Shown: in pieces, positions 16,125 to 24,377 of the stretch
Numbering within the stretch: the first letter of the stretch is position 1
How the letters are laid out: each line of letters starts with the position of its first letter
Source of the DNA: Leucobacter salsicius M1-8
GTDB taxonomy: Bacteria; Actinomycetota; Actinomycetes; Actinomycetales; Microbacteriaceae
Assembly: GCF_000350525.1 (NCBI RefSeq)
Contig: NZ_AOCN01000022.1
Span: 479,572 to 543,571 of the forward strand
Length of the DNA stretch: 64,000 bases
Direction of reading: 5' to 3'
Program-made: the position numbers and the translations under genes
The notes under the pieces: model-generated
Databases searched by the model: none
The model's input: only the letters and a program-made list of their open reading frames with translations
Told to the model about the DNA's origin: nothing

Positions 16125-18500
16125 TTGAGTTTGCGGAAGCAGGCTCGTGCAGCGGCGCGTCAGCGTCGTGATTTGGCGGGCCTGTCGCGTACCGTGCAGG
16201 TGCTGCGGTCGACGGTCAGTGTGGGCGACGACGATATTGATCTTGATGACGTGTTGTCGGGTGCTGTCGGTACGGGGGAGGCCACGCTCGAGCTGGCATC
16301 GGATGTGGGCTATCTCGATGACGGGATGGATGCTGACACGATCTTGGGGTCTGGTGCTGCGGCTGATGCGGGTGATCTCGCTGAGGTGACGGATGCGATC
16401 CCTGATATGGGGGACGTGTTTGATCAGGCCGCGGACGCGGACGATGAGGCACACGAGGGCCGCATGCGTGCCATTGAGGGTGCTGTAGATATTGATGCTG
16501 CGCTAGCTGCAGCGGGGCAGGCGGCACAAGACGCCGCTAACGCACTCACCACGTCTAACGGGAAGAACTCGCGACGCCGCGGCGCTACCGAGCCCGCACC
16601 GCCTGAGGGTGGCTGGGTGCAGGGTGACCAGTGGGTGCGCGACGAGGATCGTGATGGCGTACTGGTGCCGGTGCAGGTACTCGTCTGGGACGGTGCTGGG
16701 TTTGTGCCAGAGCAGATCATCGCTGATGACATTCTTGTGATCGGCGAAGACGGCACGGTTCGCATCAAGGACGACACCGTTACTGCTGGCGCTATCGCTG
16801 CTGATGCTCTCGACTTCAAGACAGCCAGAGGAGCACAGTTCTACGGCGGGTACATTGAGGCTCCTACCATTGCGTCATCGTCCACGCTTGGGTCTGGCGC
16901 GAATGTCCTTGATGATCCTGAGTTTGTGTCTGCCGTCAATTCGGCTTGGGTGCTGAGTGGGCACGCTGGTGACGCGGCTGCCACACAGCGGGACACAATT
17001 GCCTGGGATCAGGCCTGGACTGCGGCGAAGATACTTGGTGGGAGTGAGGCGCGCCGGAATTGGGGCTCAGTGAAGGCAGACCTGGCACTCACGCCGGGTT
17101 CTCGGCGCACTGGCAGTATCGTCATGCCCAACTACTCGTGGCTAAACATCACGCCACGCACGCTCACCAACCCGTACACATTCAAAGCGAACGCCACGTG
17201 GAATGAATCTCTCAGCATGAATGGCGGTGCACCTGACCCGACGTTCAAAGCAGTAGATTCGCGCGCGCCAGGTGCCGGTTCCGAGAAAACAACATATCTC
17301 ACCAACTCTGCTGTGATTAGCGTTGTCGCCGGTGAGCGGTGGAATATCCGCTTGGCCTACGAGAAGCTAACCGACGAGACGGTCGGGTTTGTTGCGTCGG
17401 CTGCATTCGAGGTGGTGAACGCAACAACAGGGGTTGTGCTGCATACGCGCACCATTTCTGCCCCAGAGCTGAAGGTCGGCAACATTGTCGAATGGTGGGA
17501 TTCGGCGTTTACCGGCACCGTCAAGTGTCGTGTTAAGGCAACGTATACGGCTGGTGGTGGGGGCGGTCCGTTCGGGAGTGGCACGAGTGGCGGTGCGGTG
17601 AGATCAGTCACGAGTGATTCATTCGCAAGATGGTCTATCGATGGCACGCAGCAAACCGCTTGGCTCGGGAACGGGAGCAACAAGAGACTCCCATATAAGA
17701 CTGCGCCCCAAGCTGACACTTTCACCTCACTGCTTGGCACGCATGGCCTCGCGTACACATTGCGAGCAGGGTTCGCCTGGAATATCCAATCCGCCGTTTT
17801 TGCGAAGGTAGAGCCGGCTAGGGGATGGAGGCTCACGGAAGAGTTCGGGGCAGAGTTTTTCAACTCGCTTGGCGCTCGAACTGGACGCATAGATGGTGAG
17901 GATAACTATTTCACTGGCAGGATCGGCACGGCTGAGTCTGGTGAACGGTGGGAGCTTGAGGGTGACGCGATCACCCTGTACGACGAGTACGGGCAGCCGC
18001 TGGGAGCGATGAAGCGGTCTGGGCCGGGAGTGACGACGAGCTTCAACACGTTCGCACTCAAGTCGCAGCTCGACGCGTGGGCTCCTATCGACGGCACTCA
18101 CGCATGGGTGACCAGCGAGGGACGCGAGTACGTTCGTAGCAGCGGCAGATGGTGCCTGCTCCCAGACGCATCGAAAGACACCGTTGGTCTGGTGCCGCTA
18201 CCTGGCACCCCGGCCACTGGCATCACTGCTGAGACACAAGCGGAGTATGAGGTTCGGTCAGGGTGGGTCGTGCTGAGGTTCTACGTTTTCGGAGACATCG
18301 CGGAAAGTGCTGCGCAAGACGTCTGGTCAGGCGTGCCAACACAACTACGGCCACCAACAAACAGGTTTGCTGCAGCATGGCTTGCTGGCGGATATGTGGG
18401 AACAGCGTTTGTGCGTTCCAACGGGACTGTCGCAGTAGCGAACAGGAGCGGTGCAACGCGCACGTCATCGCAGTTCACCATTGTTTATCCGTTGCCGTAG
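16125..18500 (+). CDS. Phage tail fibre / minor tail protein, 5' end removed by the IS3 element
   Basis: A 791-codon frame begins directly at the IS end and has no proper start, so it is an N-terminally truncated gene. The first part is Asp/Ala-rich and coiled-coil-like. Further on are VQGDQWVRDEDRDGVLVPVQ, IIADDILVIGEDGTVRIKDD and TAGAIAADAL, the spacer motif common in actinophage minor tail and receptor-binding proteins. A large beta-rich region with a Gly-rich loop (AGGGGGPFGSG) follows. The end resembles a tip domain (AWLAGGYVGTAFVRSNGTV). It would sit at the tail tip and contact the host. It is followed by the rest of a late gene cassette on the same strand. Confidence 0.72.
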   Translation: MSLRKQARAAARQRRDLAGLSRTVQVLRSTVSVGDDDIDLDDVLSGAVGTGEATLELASDVGYLDDGMDADTILGSGAAADAGDLAEVTDAIPDMGDVFDQAADADDEAHEGRMRAIEGAVDIDAALAAAGQAAQDAANALTTSNGKNSRRRGATEPAPPEGGWVQGDQWVRDEDRDGVLVPVQVLVWDGAGFVPEQIIADDILVIGEDGTVRIKDDTVTAGAIAADALDFKTARGAQFYGGYIEAPTIASSSTLGSGANVLDDPEFVSAVNSAWVLSGHAGDAAATQRDTIAWDQAWTAAKILGGSEARRNWGSVKADLALTPGSRRTGSIVMPNYSWLNITPRTLTNPYTFKANATWNESLSMNGGAPDPTFKAVDSRAPGAGSEKTTYLTNSAVISVVAGERWNIRLAYEKLTDETVGFVASAAFEVVNATTGVVLHTRTISAPELKVGNIVEWWDSAFTGTVKCRVKATYTAGGGGGPFGSGTSGGAVRSVTSDSFARWSIDGTQQTAWLGNGSNKRLPYKTAPQADTFTSLLGTHGLAYTLRAGFAWNIQSAVFAKVEPARGWRLTEEFGAEFFNSLGARTGRIDGEDNYFTGRIGTAESGERWELEGDAITLYDEYGQPLGAMKRSGPGVTTSFNTFALKSQLDAWAPIDGTHAWVTSEGREYVRSSGRWCLLPDASKDTVGLVPLPGTPATGITAETQAEYEVRSGWVVLRFYVFGDIAESAAQDVWSGVPTQLRPPTNRFAAAWLAGGYVGTAFVRSNGTVAVANRSGATRTSSQFTIVYPLP

Positions 18501-18509
18501 GAGGCTTAC

Positions 18510-18800
18510 ATGTCGTATCTAGTTCAGTCTCAGATGGCCCGCGACTACGGCCTGATCATGCGTATCGCTGCGTGTGCTGCGGCGGAGGGTATCGTGGATC
18601 GGCCCGAATCGTGGGCTGATGACCGACGTATCCGGTTCATGGCGTCGCCCGGGTGGGCGGAAGCGTACGGGCGGTGCGAGTGCGAGAAGCCCGGCGAGTG
18701 CGAAACGTCGATCCCTGACGACATGATTCTCGCCGCAGTGCGAGACGTGATCGCAGCCGAGCTCGCCGCCACACCACCAGCACCAGACCCTGTCGAATAG
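18510..18800 (+). CDS. Small phage hypothetical protein
   Basis: A 96-residue soluble protein beginning MSYLVQSQMARDYGLIMR with a Cys cluster (CECEKPGECE) near residues 56-65. GGAGG precedes the ATG at good distance. It lies between the tail fibre and endolysin genes and is probably a phage late or accessory protein. No family recognised. Confidence 0.65.
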   Translation: MSYLVQSQMARDYGLIMRIAACAAAEGIVDRPESWADDRRIRFMASPGWAEAYGRCECEKPGECETSIPDDMILAAVRDVIAAELAATPPAPDPVE

Positions 18801-18816
18801 CGGGGCACCATTACAT

Positions 18817-18841
18817 AGCCATCCTGCGGGGTGGCTTTTTT
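18817..18841 (+). terminator. Intrinsic terminator before the endolysin gene
   Basis: AGCCATCC / GGGTGGCT forms an 8-bp stem (one G-U) with loop TGCG followed by six T's. It separates the structural genes from the lysis genes. Confidence 0.7.
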
Positions 18842-18862
18842 CATACCCGAAAGGAGGGCACC

Positions 18863-19507
18863 GTGGCAGACATTTTCTGGCCTGCGCGTAGCCCCGTAGT
18901 AACAGAGGAAGCCGGTACTCGTGGCGGCACGCACTCAGGCATTGATTTGGCTGCGAAGCGTGGCGACCCGGTGCTCGCACCGTTTGATGGTGTCGCCGTG
19001 TACGTCGGCGGTGACGGCGCCACCGGTCGTCTCTGGCTCGGCGACCGATGGCTGTACCCGAACGGGGAAGGTCGCACCGTCGACATACGCCGCGCTGACG
19101 GCCTCATCTCCCGAGTCGGCCACCTCAACGGCTACGCGATCAAGCAAGGCCAAACAGTGAAAGCCGGTCAAGTCGTCGGATACGCCGGTGACTCCGGCTA
19201 CTCCACAGGCGTGCACATCCACTGGGAACTCCGGTGGGACCGTGCTTGGTCAGGTGGAAACTGGATCAACCCGCGCACACTCACCCCCAAATCCCAGGAG
19301 GACATCGTGACCCCGCAAGACATCGAAAAGATCGCTCAGCGCACCGCCCAGCTCGTGCTCAGCACGCCCGTGAAGCAGACCGGCAAGGGCCGAACCGGCA
19401 CCCTCACACTGCGCGGCCTCATCGGGTCGTGGCATCACCAGATCGGGGTCACCCGCCGCATCGTGGAGTCCACCAACGCGCTCGTCAAGAAGCTCACCGG
19501 CAAATAG
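18863..19507 (+). CDS. Phage endolysin, M23 metallopeptidase domain
   Basis: A 214-residue peptidoglycan hydrolase. The LytM/M23 zinc site is complete: H of GTHSGIDLAAKRGDPV with its Asp four residues later, and the HxH in GVHIHWELRWD. It would cut peptide cross-links of the host wall at lysis. The C-terminal part (about residues 145-214) is helical and may bind the wall. GGAGG lies 10 bases before the GTG start. It is followed by DUF2746-like and holin genes, a standard lysis cassette. Confidence 0.85.
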   Translation: MADIFWPARSPVVTEEAGTRGGTHSGIDLAAKRGDPVLAPFDGVAVYVGGDGATGRLWLGDRWLYPNGEGRTVDIRRADGLISRVGHLNGYAIKQGQTVKAGQVVGYAGDSGYSTGVHIHWELRWDRAWSGGNWINPRTLTPKSQEDIVTPQDIEKIAQRTAQLVLSTPVKQTGKGRTGTLTLRGLIGSWHHQIGVTRRIVESTNALVKKLTGK

Positions 19508-19527
19508 CGGGCGCGTAGGGGGAACGC

Positions 19528-19881
19528 ATGACTGAAGGTGTGTGGATCGCGATTATCGGCGCGTTTCAAGCCATCACGCTACTCGTGCTTCAACGGGTAG
19601 TGCGCAACACGGCAGCGACCAAAGAGGACACTGCAGAGGTGAAACGTGAGGTCAAGAACGACCACACAACGAACCTTCGTGAAGAGCAGGACGAGCGCCA
19701 CGACGAAGTCATGGACGCGATGCGCGGCATGAAGAAGGACATCGGCAGGCTCGATGACCGCGACGTGGAAAACCTGCGTCACCGTCGCCAGCTTGACGGC
19801 AAATTCGATGCGCTCGACACGAAGTTTGACGAACATTTGGCATGGTCGCGTGAGTACGTGGCCGGGCAGGAGAAAACATGA
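19528..19881 (+). CDS. DUF2746-like phage lysis-cassette membrane protein
   Basis: A 117-residue protein with one N-terminal transmembrane helix (VWIAIIGAFQAITLLVLQRVV) and a long charged coiled coil (KEDTAEVKREVKNDHTTN, DGKFDALDTKFDEHL). This matches the DUF2746 family found beside actinophage holins. Its TGA overlaps the ATG of the holin gene (ATGA at 19878-19881), so the two are translationally coupled. It may serve as a second holin or anti-holin; that is inference. Confidence 0.72.
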   Translation: MTEGVWIAIIGAFQAITLLVLQRVVRNTAATKEDTAEVKREVKNDHTTNLREEQDERHDEVMDAMRGMKKDIGRLDDRDVENLRHRRQLDGKFDALDTKFDEHLAWSREYVAGQEKT

Positions 19882-20039
19882 ACATCGACATCCCCGCGTG
19901 TTTAGAAGGCGCTTCGGAAAGCGCGTGTGCAACGATCGGAAAGCATTGATGTAAGCATCGGGTAGCGCTCTCGATGGCTTCTGGCTGAGGATGGCTCTTA
20001 CCCTGGCGACGAGTGTTCGCTGGGGCGAGAGGAATTCTA

Positions 20040-21692
20040 ATGACGGATTATCGGCAGCTGATGCTGCTTTTGATAGAAAAACGCTCTTACCGGGAGATTG
20101 CTACGCGGCTGGGCTGCTCGCAGCGCACGATCGCTAAGGTACGCCGCGTGCTCGACGAGCAGCAACTCGTCGGCAGTGAACAGGTTGCGGCGTTGGCGCT
20201 GGAAGAAATCGACGGGCTCTTCTCCGACGGACGCAAGAGCGCAGCGGACGGGTTTGTGCCAGTGGACATCGACAAGGTGGTCCAGTCGAGGTTAGGGCGG
20301 AAGAAACCGCCGTTGAAAGTACTCTGGGCCAAATACCTGCAAACAGATGCTCCTGCTGGGGTACGCCATTACGGGTACGAGCGGTTCTGCCAGATTATTG
20401 CTGAGTATGTACGCGTGAGAGACCTCACCGCCCCGATCAAGCATGTGCCCGGGCATACGATGCAAGTCGATTGGGCGGGCACCCGCATGCAGATCATCGA
20501 CCCGATCAGTCGAGCAACCACCCCGGTGTCGGTGTTCGTCGCGTCACTGCCGTACTCCGGACTCGTGTTCGCGTATGGCTACCTCGATGAGAAACAACCT
20601 GCCTGGCATGACGCTCACCGACGCGCATTCGAGTACGTGAACGGTGTCACCCTGCTGGTCGTGCCCGACAACGCTTCGACGGCATCGAACCAGATCAGCA
20701 AGGCCTCGCGTGCTCGTGACGTGAACGGCTCCTATGCGGAGTTTCTCGAGCATTACCGGACCGCTGCTGTTCCCACGAGGTCAGCTGCTCCAAGAGATAA
20801 AGGGAACGTCGAAGCTGGGGTGAAAGTCGTCACGAATTGGGTCATTCACTACCTCAATGATCAAGTGTTCGCGTCACTCGATGATCTCAACGGAGCAGTC
20901 GCAGAGCGTGTGGAATGGATCAACCGCAGGATCCCGTTCCGGGGTGAACAGCGCAGCCGGATGGACTGGTTTGAGGAGGCCGAGAGGACGGGTCTCCTCG
21001 AGTTGCCAGCTCAGAGATGGGAGCCGGTGGTGTGGCGCAAAGCAAAAGTACATCGCGACTGGCATGTCCAGATCGACACCATCAAGTACTCAGTTCCGTA
21101 CGAGTTCGCTGGCCTGAACGTCGACGTGCGTATCGTCGGCGAACAACTCGATGTGCTTGCTGATGGCGCAGTGATTGCGACGCATCAGCGCGGCAGCCAT
21201 CGGAACGGGTATGTCACCGATGCTGAACATGCGCCCGCCTATCTGGAAGAAACGGCGGGGCTCTGGACGCGCGCCTATTTTCTCAGACAGGCCGCGAAAG
21301 TAGGGCCCGGAACGGTCGCCGCGCTCACGAGGCTGCTCGATGGGAAGAAGATCGAGGCACAAGGGTTCCGGTCATGCATGAACATCCTCGATCTCGGGAA
21401 GCGGGGCAGCCGGCAGCAGCTCGAACGCGCCTGCAAACAGCTCACCGATAACGACGCACACAGGCAGATCAGTTATACCGCCGTGAAACACGCGCTGGCA
21501 GTTGTCAGAGCTGAGCAAGACGAGCGCCCCCAAATCATACGATCAGGTGCGAGGACAACGGGGACCGAATCTCCTCACTCGCGTCGAATCGCTGGCCGCG
21601 ACACGAGCGGCGCGCATCTGGCAGGGCCCGGGGCGTTCAGCCTCGAAGCACTCACCGGCATCCAGCCAGGAGCGGAGGGGGCCGATGTTTGA
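20040..21692 (+). CDS. istA: IS21-family transposase IstA
   Basis: A 550-residue DDE transposase. The N-terminal HTH is KRSYREIATRLGCSQRTIAKVRRVL (in two pieces, residues about 12-36). The integrase core begins at GHTMQVDWAGTRMQI (first Asp), continues with TLLVVPDNAST, and has the Glu in RDKGNVEAGVKVV. A C-terminal beta-barrel segment (WHVQIDTIKYSVPYEFAG) is typical of IstA. The ATG at 20040 is chosen for GAGAGG upstream. The 3' end overlaps istB by 8 bases. Confidence 0.93.
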   Translation: MTDYRQLMLLLIEKRSYREIATRLGCSQRTIAKVRRVLDEQQLVGSEQVAALALEEIDGLFSDGRKSAADGFVPVDIDKVVQSRLGRKKPPLKVLWAKYLQTDAPAGVRHYGYERFCQIIAEYVRVRDLTAPIKHVPGHTMQVDWAGTRMQIIDPISRATTPVSVFVASLPYSGLVFAYGYLDEKQPAWHDAHRRAFEYVNGVTLLVVPDNASTASNQISKASRARDVNGSYAEFLEHYRTAAVPTRSAAPRDKGNVEAGVKVVTNWVIHYLNDQVFASLDDLNGAVAERVEWINRRIPFRGEQRSRMDWFEEAERTGLLELPAQRWEPVVWRKAKVHRDWHVQIDTIKYSVPYEFAGLNVDVRIVGEQLDVLADGAVIATHQRGSHRNGYVTDAEHAPAYLEETAGLWTRAYFLRQAAKVGPGTVAALTRLLDGKKIEAQGFRSCMNILDLGKRGSRQQLERACKQLTDNDAHRQISYTAVKHALAVVRAEQDERPQIIRSGARTTGTESPHSRRIAGRDTSGAHLAGPGAFSLEALTGIQPGAEGADV

Positions 21693-22458
21693 GCAGCACC
21701 TCACTGAGGACGACATGCCCCTGTTCACCAAACTGCGATTGACAGCATTTGGTGAAACCGTCATTAACATCGCGAACGATCCCTCGTTTGATGAGTGGTC
21801 GTTCTCGCAGAAGATCAGGCACGCGCTGAATCAAGAGACCGAGGCTCGGGGTGAGCGTCGTATGTTGAAACTGTTGAAAGCGTCGCGCACCCCGAACCCT
21901 GCCGCCTGTGTCGAGGACATCCACTACCTCGACGGCCGCTCGTTACACCGTGAAGTAATTGCCAGACTTGCTGCATGTAGATGGGTAGATCACTGCACAA
22001 ACCTTGTCATTCTCGGGTCATCGAGCGTGGGAAAATCATACCTCGCGCAAGCAATGGTGAATGCAGCCTGCCGCCGTGATTACACGGCAAGGTATTACCG
22101 GTTGGATGACCTCGCGAACCAGCTCGCGGTCTATCACCACACCGATCCAGCCAGGTTGAAGTTCTTACAAGACCTCCATGCCTGCGACGCGTTAGTCCTG
22201 GATGACTTTCTCACGACGCCGATCAGTAGTGAGACCGCTGCCGAGGTCCTCAATATTCTCGCCGCGAGGGAGGGCCGGGGCGCGACCGTGGTGACGAGTC
22301 AGTTCGATCCCGAGGACTGGTACAAATCACTTCATGATGCAGTGGTCGCGGAGTCAATATTGAATCGGATCGTGTCGAACGCAGAGATCGTGCAGTTGGC
22401 CGGCCCGAACATGCGTAGGCACACGGTCACTGGCATCGATAGCGGGCTTGAGGTATAG
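21685..22458 (+). CDS. istB: IS21-family helper ATPase IstB
   Basis: A 257-residue AAA+ ATPase related to DnaC that helps IstA with target choice. Walker A is GSSSVGKSYLA and Walker B is ALVLDDFLT. The sensor-like region is VVTSQFDPEDWY, and the C-terminus reads NRIVSNAEIVQLAGPNMRR. The start overlaps the end of istA, with GGAGGGG immediately upstream, showing translational coupling. Both IS21 genes are intact. Confidence 0.94.
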   Translation: MFEQHLTEDDMPLFTKLRLTAFGETVINIANDPSFDEWSFSQKIRHALNQETEARGERRMLKLLKASRTPNPAACVEDIHYLDGRSLHREVIARLAACRWVDHCTNLVILGSSSVGKSYLAQAMVNAACRRDYTARYYRLDDLANQLAVYHHTDPARLKFLQDLHACDALVLDDFLTTPISSETAAEVLNILAAREGRGATVVTSQFDPEDWYKSLHDAVVAESILNRIVSNAEIVQLAGPNMRRHTVTGIDSGLEV

Positions 22459-22844
22459 CTCAAGGGTCATGCGTGGGTGCAGCGAGCACTTTACGGTCGT
22501 TGCACCCACGCTTTCCGATCGTTACACACGCGCTTTCCGAAACGTCGACTAAACACCGCGATCCCGGCAGGCGTGCTGACTCTGCTCAGTTTCCTCGCAC
22601 CGTACGCGATCGCCCTCATCAATCATCCGTCGTGGCCCGCACGGTGGAAGCGCACCATCGCTATCGCAGTGAGTCTCTTGCTCACGCTCATCGTGCTCGG
22701 CTTCTACTACTGGCAGACCGGCGACGTGATGCCACAATGGCCCGTGCTGATCCTGCTGGGTCTTGTTGTGTCGCAGGCCGCGTTCACGCTGCTGTGGCCG
22801 TCGACTAAGCGTGTGGAAGCTAAGCACGGCGCACGATGACAGTT

Positions 22845-22881
22845 CCGCCCCTCATTCCTTCGGGAGTGAGGGGCGGTTTTT
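22845..22881 (+). terminator. Strong terminator after the holin
   Basis: CCGCCCCTCATTCC pairs with GGAGTGAGGGGCGG (one G-U) around a TTCG tetraloop and is followed by five T's. It closes the phage late transcript. Confidence 0.9.
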
Positions 22882-23065
22882 CTGTGCGCGAGGGGGCAAC
22901 ACAGCAACGGGGTCAGCTTCTGCAAGCCGACCCCGCCTGGGGCCATCGCACATTAGGGGGGGAGACGCGATGGCCAAAGGAAAGTAAAGGCCATTTTGAG
23001 AGCTAAGTCAAACCAAGGCAAACACTTGGGTGCCTGAGCAAAAATCTTAAACATACCCCTTGCAT
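22882..23065. other. Structured intergenic DNA between the lysis cassette and the DUF3800 module
   Basis: Two hairpins stand out. At 22908-22935 CGGGGTC pairs with GACCCCG, with an inner GC/GC stem. At 22970-22994 ATGGCC pairs with GGCCAT, followed by TTTTG. A five-codon frame MAKGK with a G-rich leader lies inside the second hairpin. GC content falls here compared with the host genes. Confidence 0.5.
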
Positions 23066-23255
23066 CGCCACCGTAGCTCGATGCTATGGTGGCGGTAGCC
23101 TCACATGTTGGGGCCGACTCAAGGAAGTGTCGAGCTGAGCTAGAGCTTCACCGTTTTAGCGCTGCAATATGCAAAGCTTTCGACGATTCTTCAGGAGGGG
23201 GAGCCTGGCGGGTCGAGGGGCGTTGTGAGCGTTTGCTTGCAGCGCCCCTGTTTTT
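23066..23255 (+). ncRNA. Candidate structured RNA upstream of the DUF3800 gene
   Basis: The stretch folds into successive helices. A 12-bp stem (23066-23077 with 23083-23094, loop TCGAT) comes first. AGAGCTT (23142-23148) pairs with AAGCTTT (23174-23180), enclosing a small TGCA/TGCA stem. TCGAC (23180-23184) pairs with GTCGA (23212-23216) around CAGG/CCTG. Last is a terminator stem GGGGCG/CGCCCC with an inner 7-bp helix and GTTT loop (23217-23248), then G and five T's. A promoter is possible with TTGCAT at 23060 and TATGGT at 23085, giving an RNA of about 155 bases. In that case the first stem would be DNA-level. No protein-coding frame is convincing. From memory, several RNA motifs named after DUF3800 are known next to such genes. 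Confidence 0.55.
23217..23255 (+). terminator. Terminator of the candidate RNA
   Basis: GGGGCG / CGCCCC, a 1x1 mismatch, then TGTGAGC / GCTTGCA around a GTTT loop, ending in TGTTTTT. It lies about 160 bases before the DUF3800 start, so it separates the RNA from the mRNA. Confidence 0.75.
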
Positions 23256-23413
23256 GGTCACGGCACACATCGGATTCCACGGCATTCCTCCCATGCGAGA
23301 GAGGATACGAGTGACCTACGACAAGCCAGTAGCCGGCCGTTCGAGAACAAGGCCTGTCCGCGTAAGCTGCTAGCTTTGTCAAACTGGGATTTGAGTAACA
23401 GAATGAGGGCGTT

Positions 23414-24283
23414 GTGTTTCTTTTTTACTTAGACGAGCACGGGGAATCTTCGATGAAGGTCGACCCGAGCGACCCGAAACGAATCGCTTCTGATGTCTCT
23501 CCCTACTTCACATTGTCTGCAGTTGGCATCAGGGACTCGGTCCGAAAGCCATTTGCTGATGCTCTGTTCGAAACAAAGAAACGCCACTTCGGGGACAGTA
23601 TTGAGGAGGCAGAATGGGGAGATAGCGAGATAAAAGGGCGCCACTTGCGGCGAACTTTCGTTTCCGTCAGTAATGGAAAAGTTAATCGAAATCCGCCAGC
23701 GTACTCAGTAATCAAGACCCAGAGAGCTGCAGAGCATCTCTTTGATGACCTTGGGCTTCTGATTGCTAAATTCAGGCCCCTTATCTTTACGGCAATCGTT
23801 GACAAGCAAAGACTCCTCACGACGAGGGGGGAATCTTTCCACAACCCTATTGGCGTGGCTTATGCGCTGATTCATGAGCGAATCGCGCTTGCCTTGGAGA
23901 AGCTCTACGTTGGTGAAAGCGCCATCATTATTGCGGACCAACAAAAGCAGCACGAGAAGTTCTTTAGAGAAGGCGGCATGAATGAAATGCGCAATCGGGT
24001 CTCAGCGCCTCTGAGAGTGCAACCCAACTTCGATCTAATACTCGACAAGCCTCTCTGGTTGGATACTGATCTGAGTTCGTGGGATAGAGAGCTGCTGCAA
24101 ATCGCTGACATGGTTGCGTATTCGTCAGCAACTTGTGTTGAGGACGGTCGCGCTCCGGAAGCGTCGCACTATCTGTGGCCTCAGATGAAGAATTCGATGG
24201 CTGTCCATTGGAGAAATGGAGACGTGAACCAGGCCGGTTTCACAGTGTTCCCTAGGAGCGCTACACATTATCCTGAAACGTAA
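23414..24283 (+). CDS. DUF3800 domain protein (RNase H-like fold predicted)
   Basis: A 289-residue soluble protein. The N-terminal FLFYLDEHGESS matches the family opening strand with its Asp-Glu pair. The later conserved pieces are SEIKGRHLRR (Lys-Gly), VDKQRL, AIIIADQQ (Asp) and ELLQIADMVAYSSA (Asp). The spacing of these acids suggests a nuclease-like active site; that is family inference, not shown. GTG at 23414 is preceded by GAGGG. Codon use and lower GC differ from the host genes, pointing to transfer. It lies at the tRNA end of the prophage, a usual cargo place, just downstream of the candidate RNA. Its 3' end is followed by a large inverted repeat. Confidence 0.8.
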   Translation: MFLFYLDEHGESSMKVDPSDPKRIASDVSPYFTLSAVGIRDSVRKPFADALFETKKRHFGDSIEEAEWGDSEIKGRHLRRTFVSVSNGKVNRNPPAYSVIKTQRAAEHLFDDLGLLIAKFRPLIFTAIVDKQRLLTTRGESFHNPIGVAYALIHERIALALEKLYVGESAIIIADQQKQHEKFFREGGMNEMRNRVSAPLRVQPNFDLILDKPLWLDTDLSSWDRELLQIADMVAYSSATCVEDGRAPEASHYLWPQMKNSMAVHWRNGDVNQAGFTVFPRSATHYPET

Positions 24284-24284
24284 A

Positions 24285-24341
24285 ACCGGCGCTAGATTCG
24301 AGAAGGCCACCGGATTCCAGAAGCCCGATCGTAGCGCCGGT
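24285..24341 (+). repeat. Large inverted repeat after the DUF3800 stop
   Basis: ACCGGCGCTA (24285-24294) pairs perfectly with TAGCGCCGGT (24332-24341). Inside, GGC pairs with GCC around an ACCGGATTCC loop. There is no T-run, so it may be an RNA-stability or recognition element rather than a simple terminator. Confidence 0.6.
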
Positions 24342-24377
24342 ATAAGAGAACATATCATGCTTCAGCTATCAGTGCAA

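Larger units (their letters stand above)
19899..22555 (+). mobile_element. IS21-family insertion sequence (2657 bp)
   Basis: The ends begin TGTTTAG and form long inverted repeats of about 46 bases. Both contain CGGAAAGCGCGTGTG and AACGATCGGAAAGC. The element is flanked by a 5-bp target duplication CCGCG (19894-19898 and 22556-22560). It contains istA and istB. A hairpin GCGTGGGTGCA / TGCACCCACGC at 22471-22511 lies after istB and probably ends its transcript. The clean duplication shows a simple insertion. Confidence 0.93.
19878..22839 (+). pseudogene. Holin gene split by the IS21 element
   Basis: The first seven codons (MNIDIPA) are at 19878-19898. The rest resumes after the IS and its duplicated CCGCG, at 22561-22839. 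Removing the element and one CCGCG restores a perfect frame: MNIDIPA joined to IPAGVLTLLSF and ending KRVEAKHGAR at TGA 22837-22839. The rebuilt protein is about 99 residues with three hydrophobic stretches (GVLTLLSFLAPYAIALI, IAIAVSLLLTLIVLGFYYW, WPVLILLGLVVSQAAFTLLW). That size and topology suit a holin placed after endolysin and DUF2746. Holin loss would block normal lysis. Confidence 0.85.

Noticed and set aside
22970..22987. Five-codon frame MAKGK with a strong G-rich leader
   Set aside because: Too short to support and lies inside a hairpin; kept only as a note.
23311..23373. Small frame MTYDKPVAGRSRTRPVRVSC-like between the RNA and the DUF3800 gene
   Set aside because: Twenty codons, basic, with only a weak GAGAGG upstream; no evidence that it is translated.
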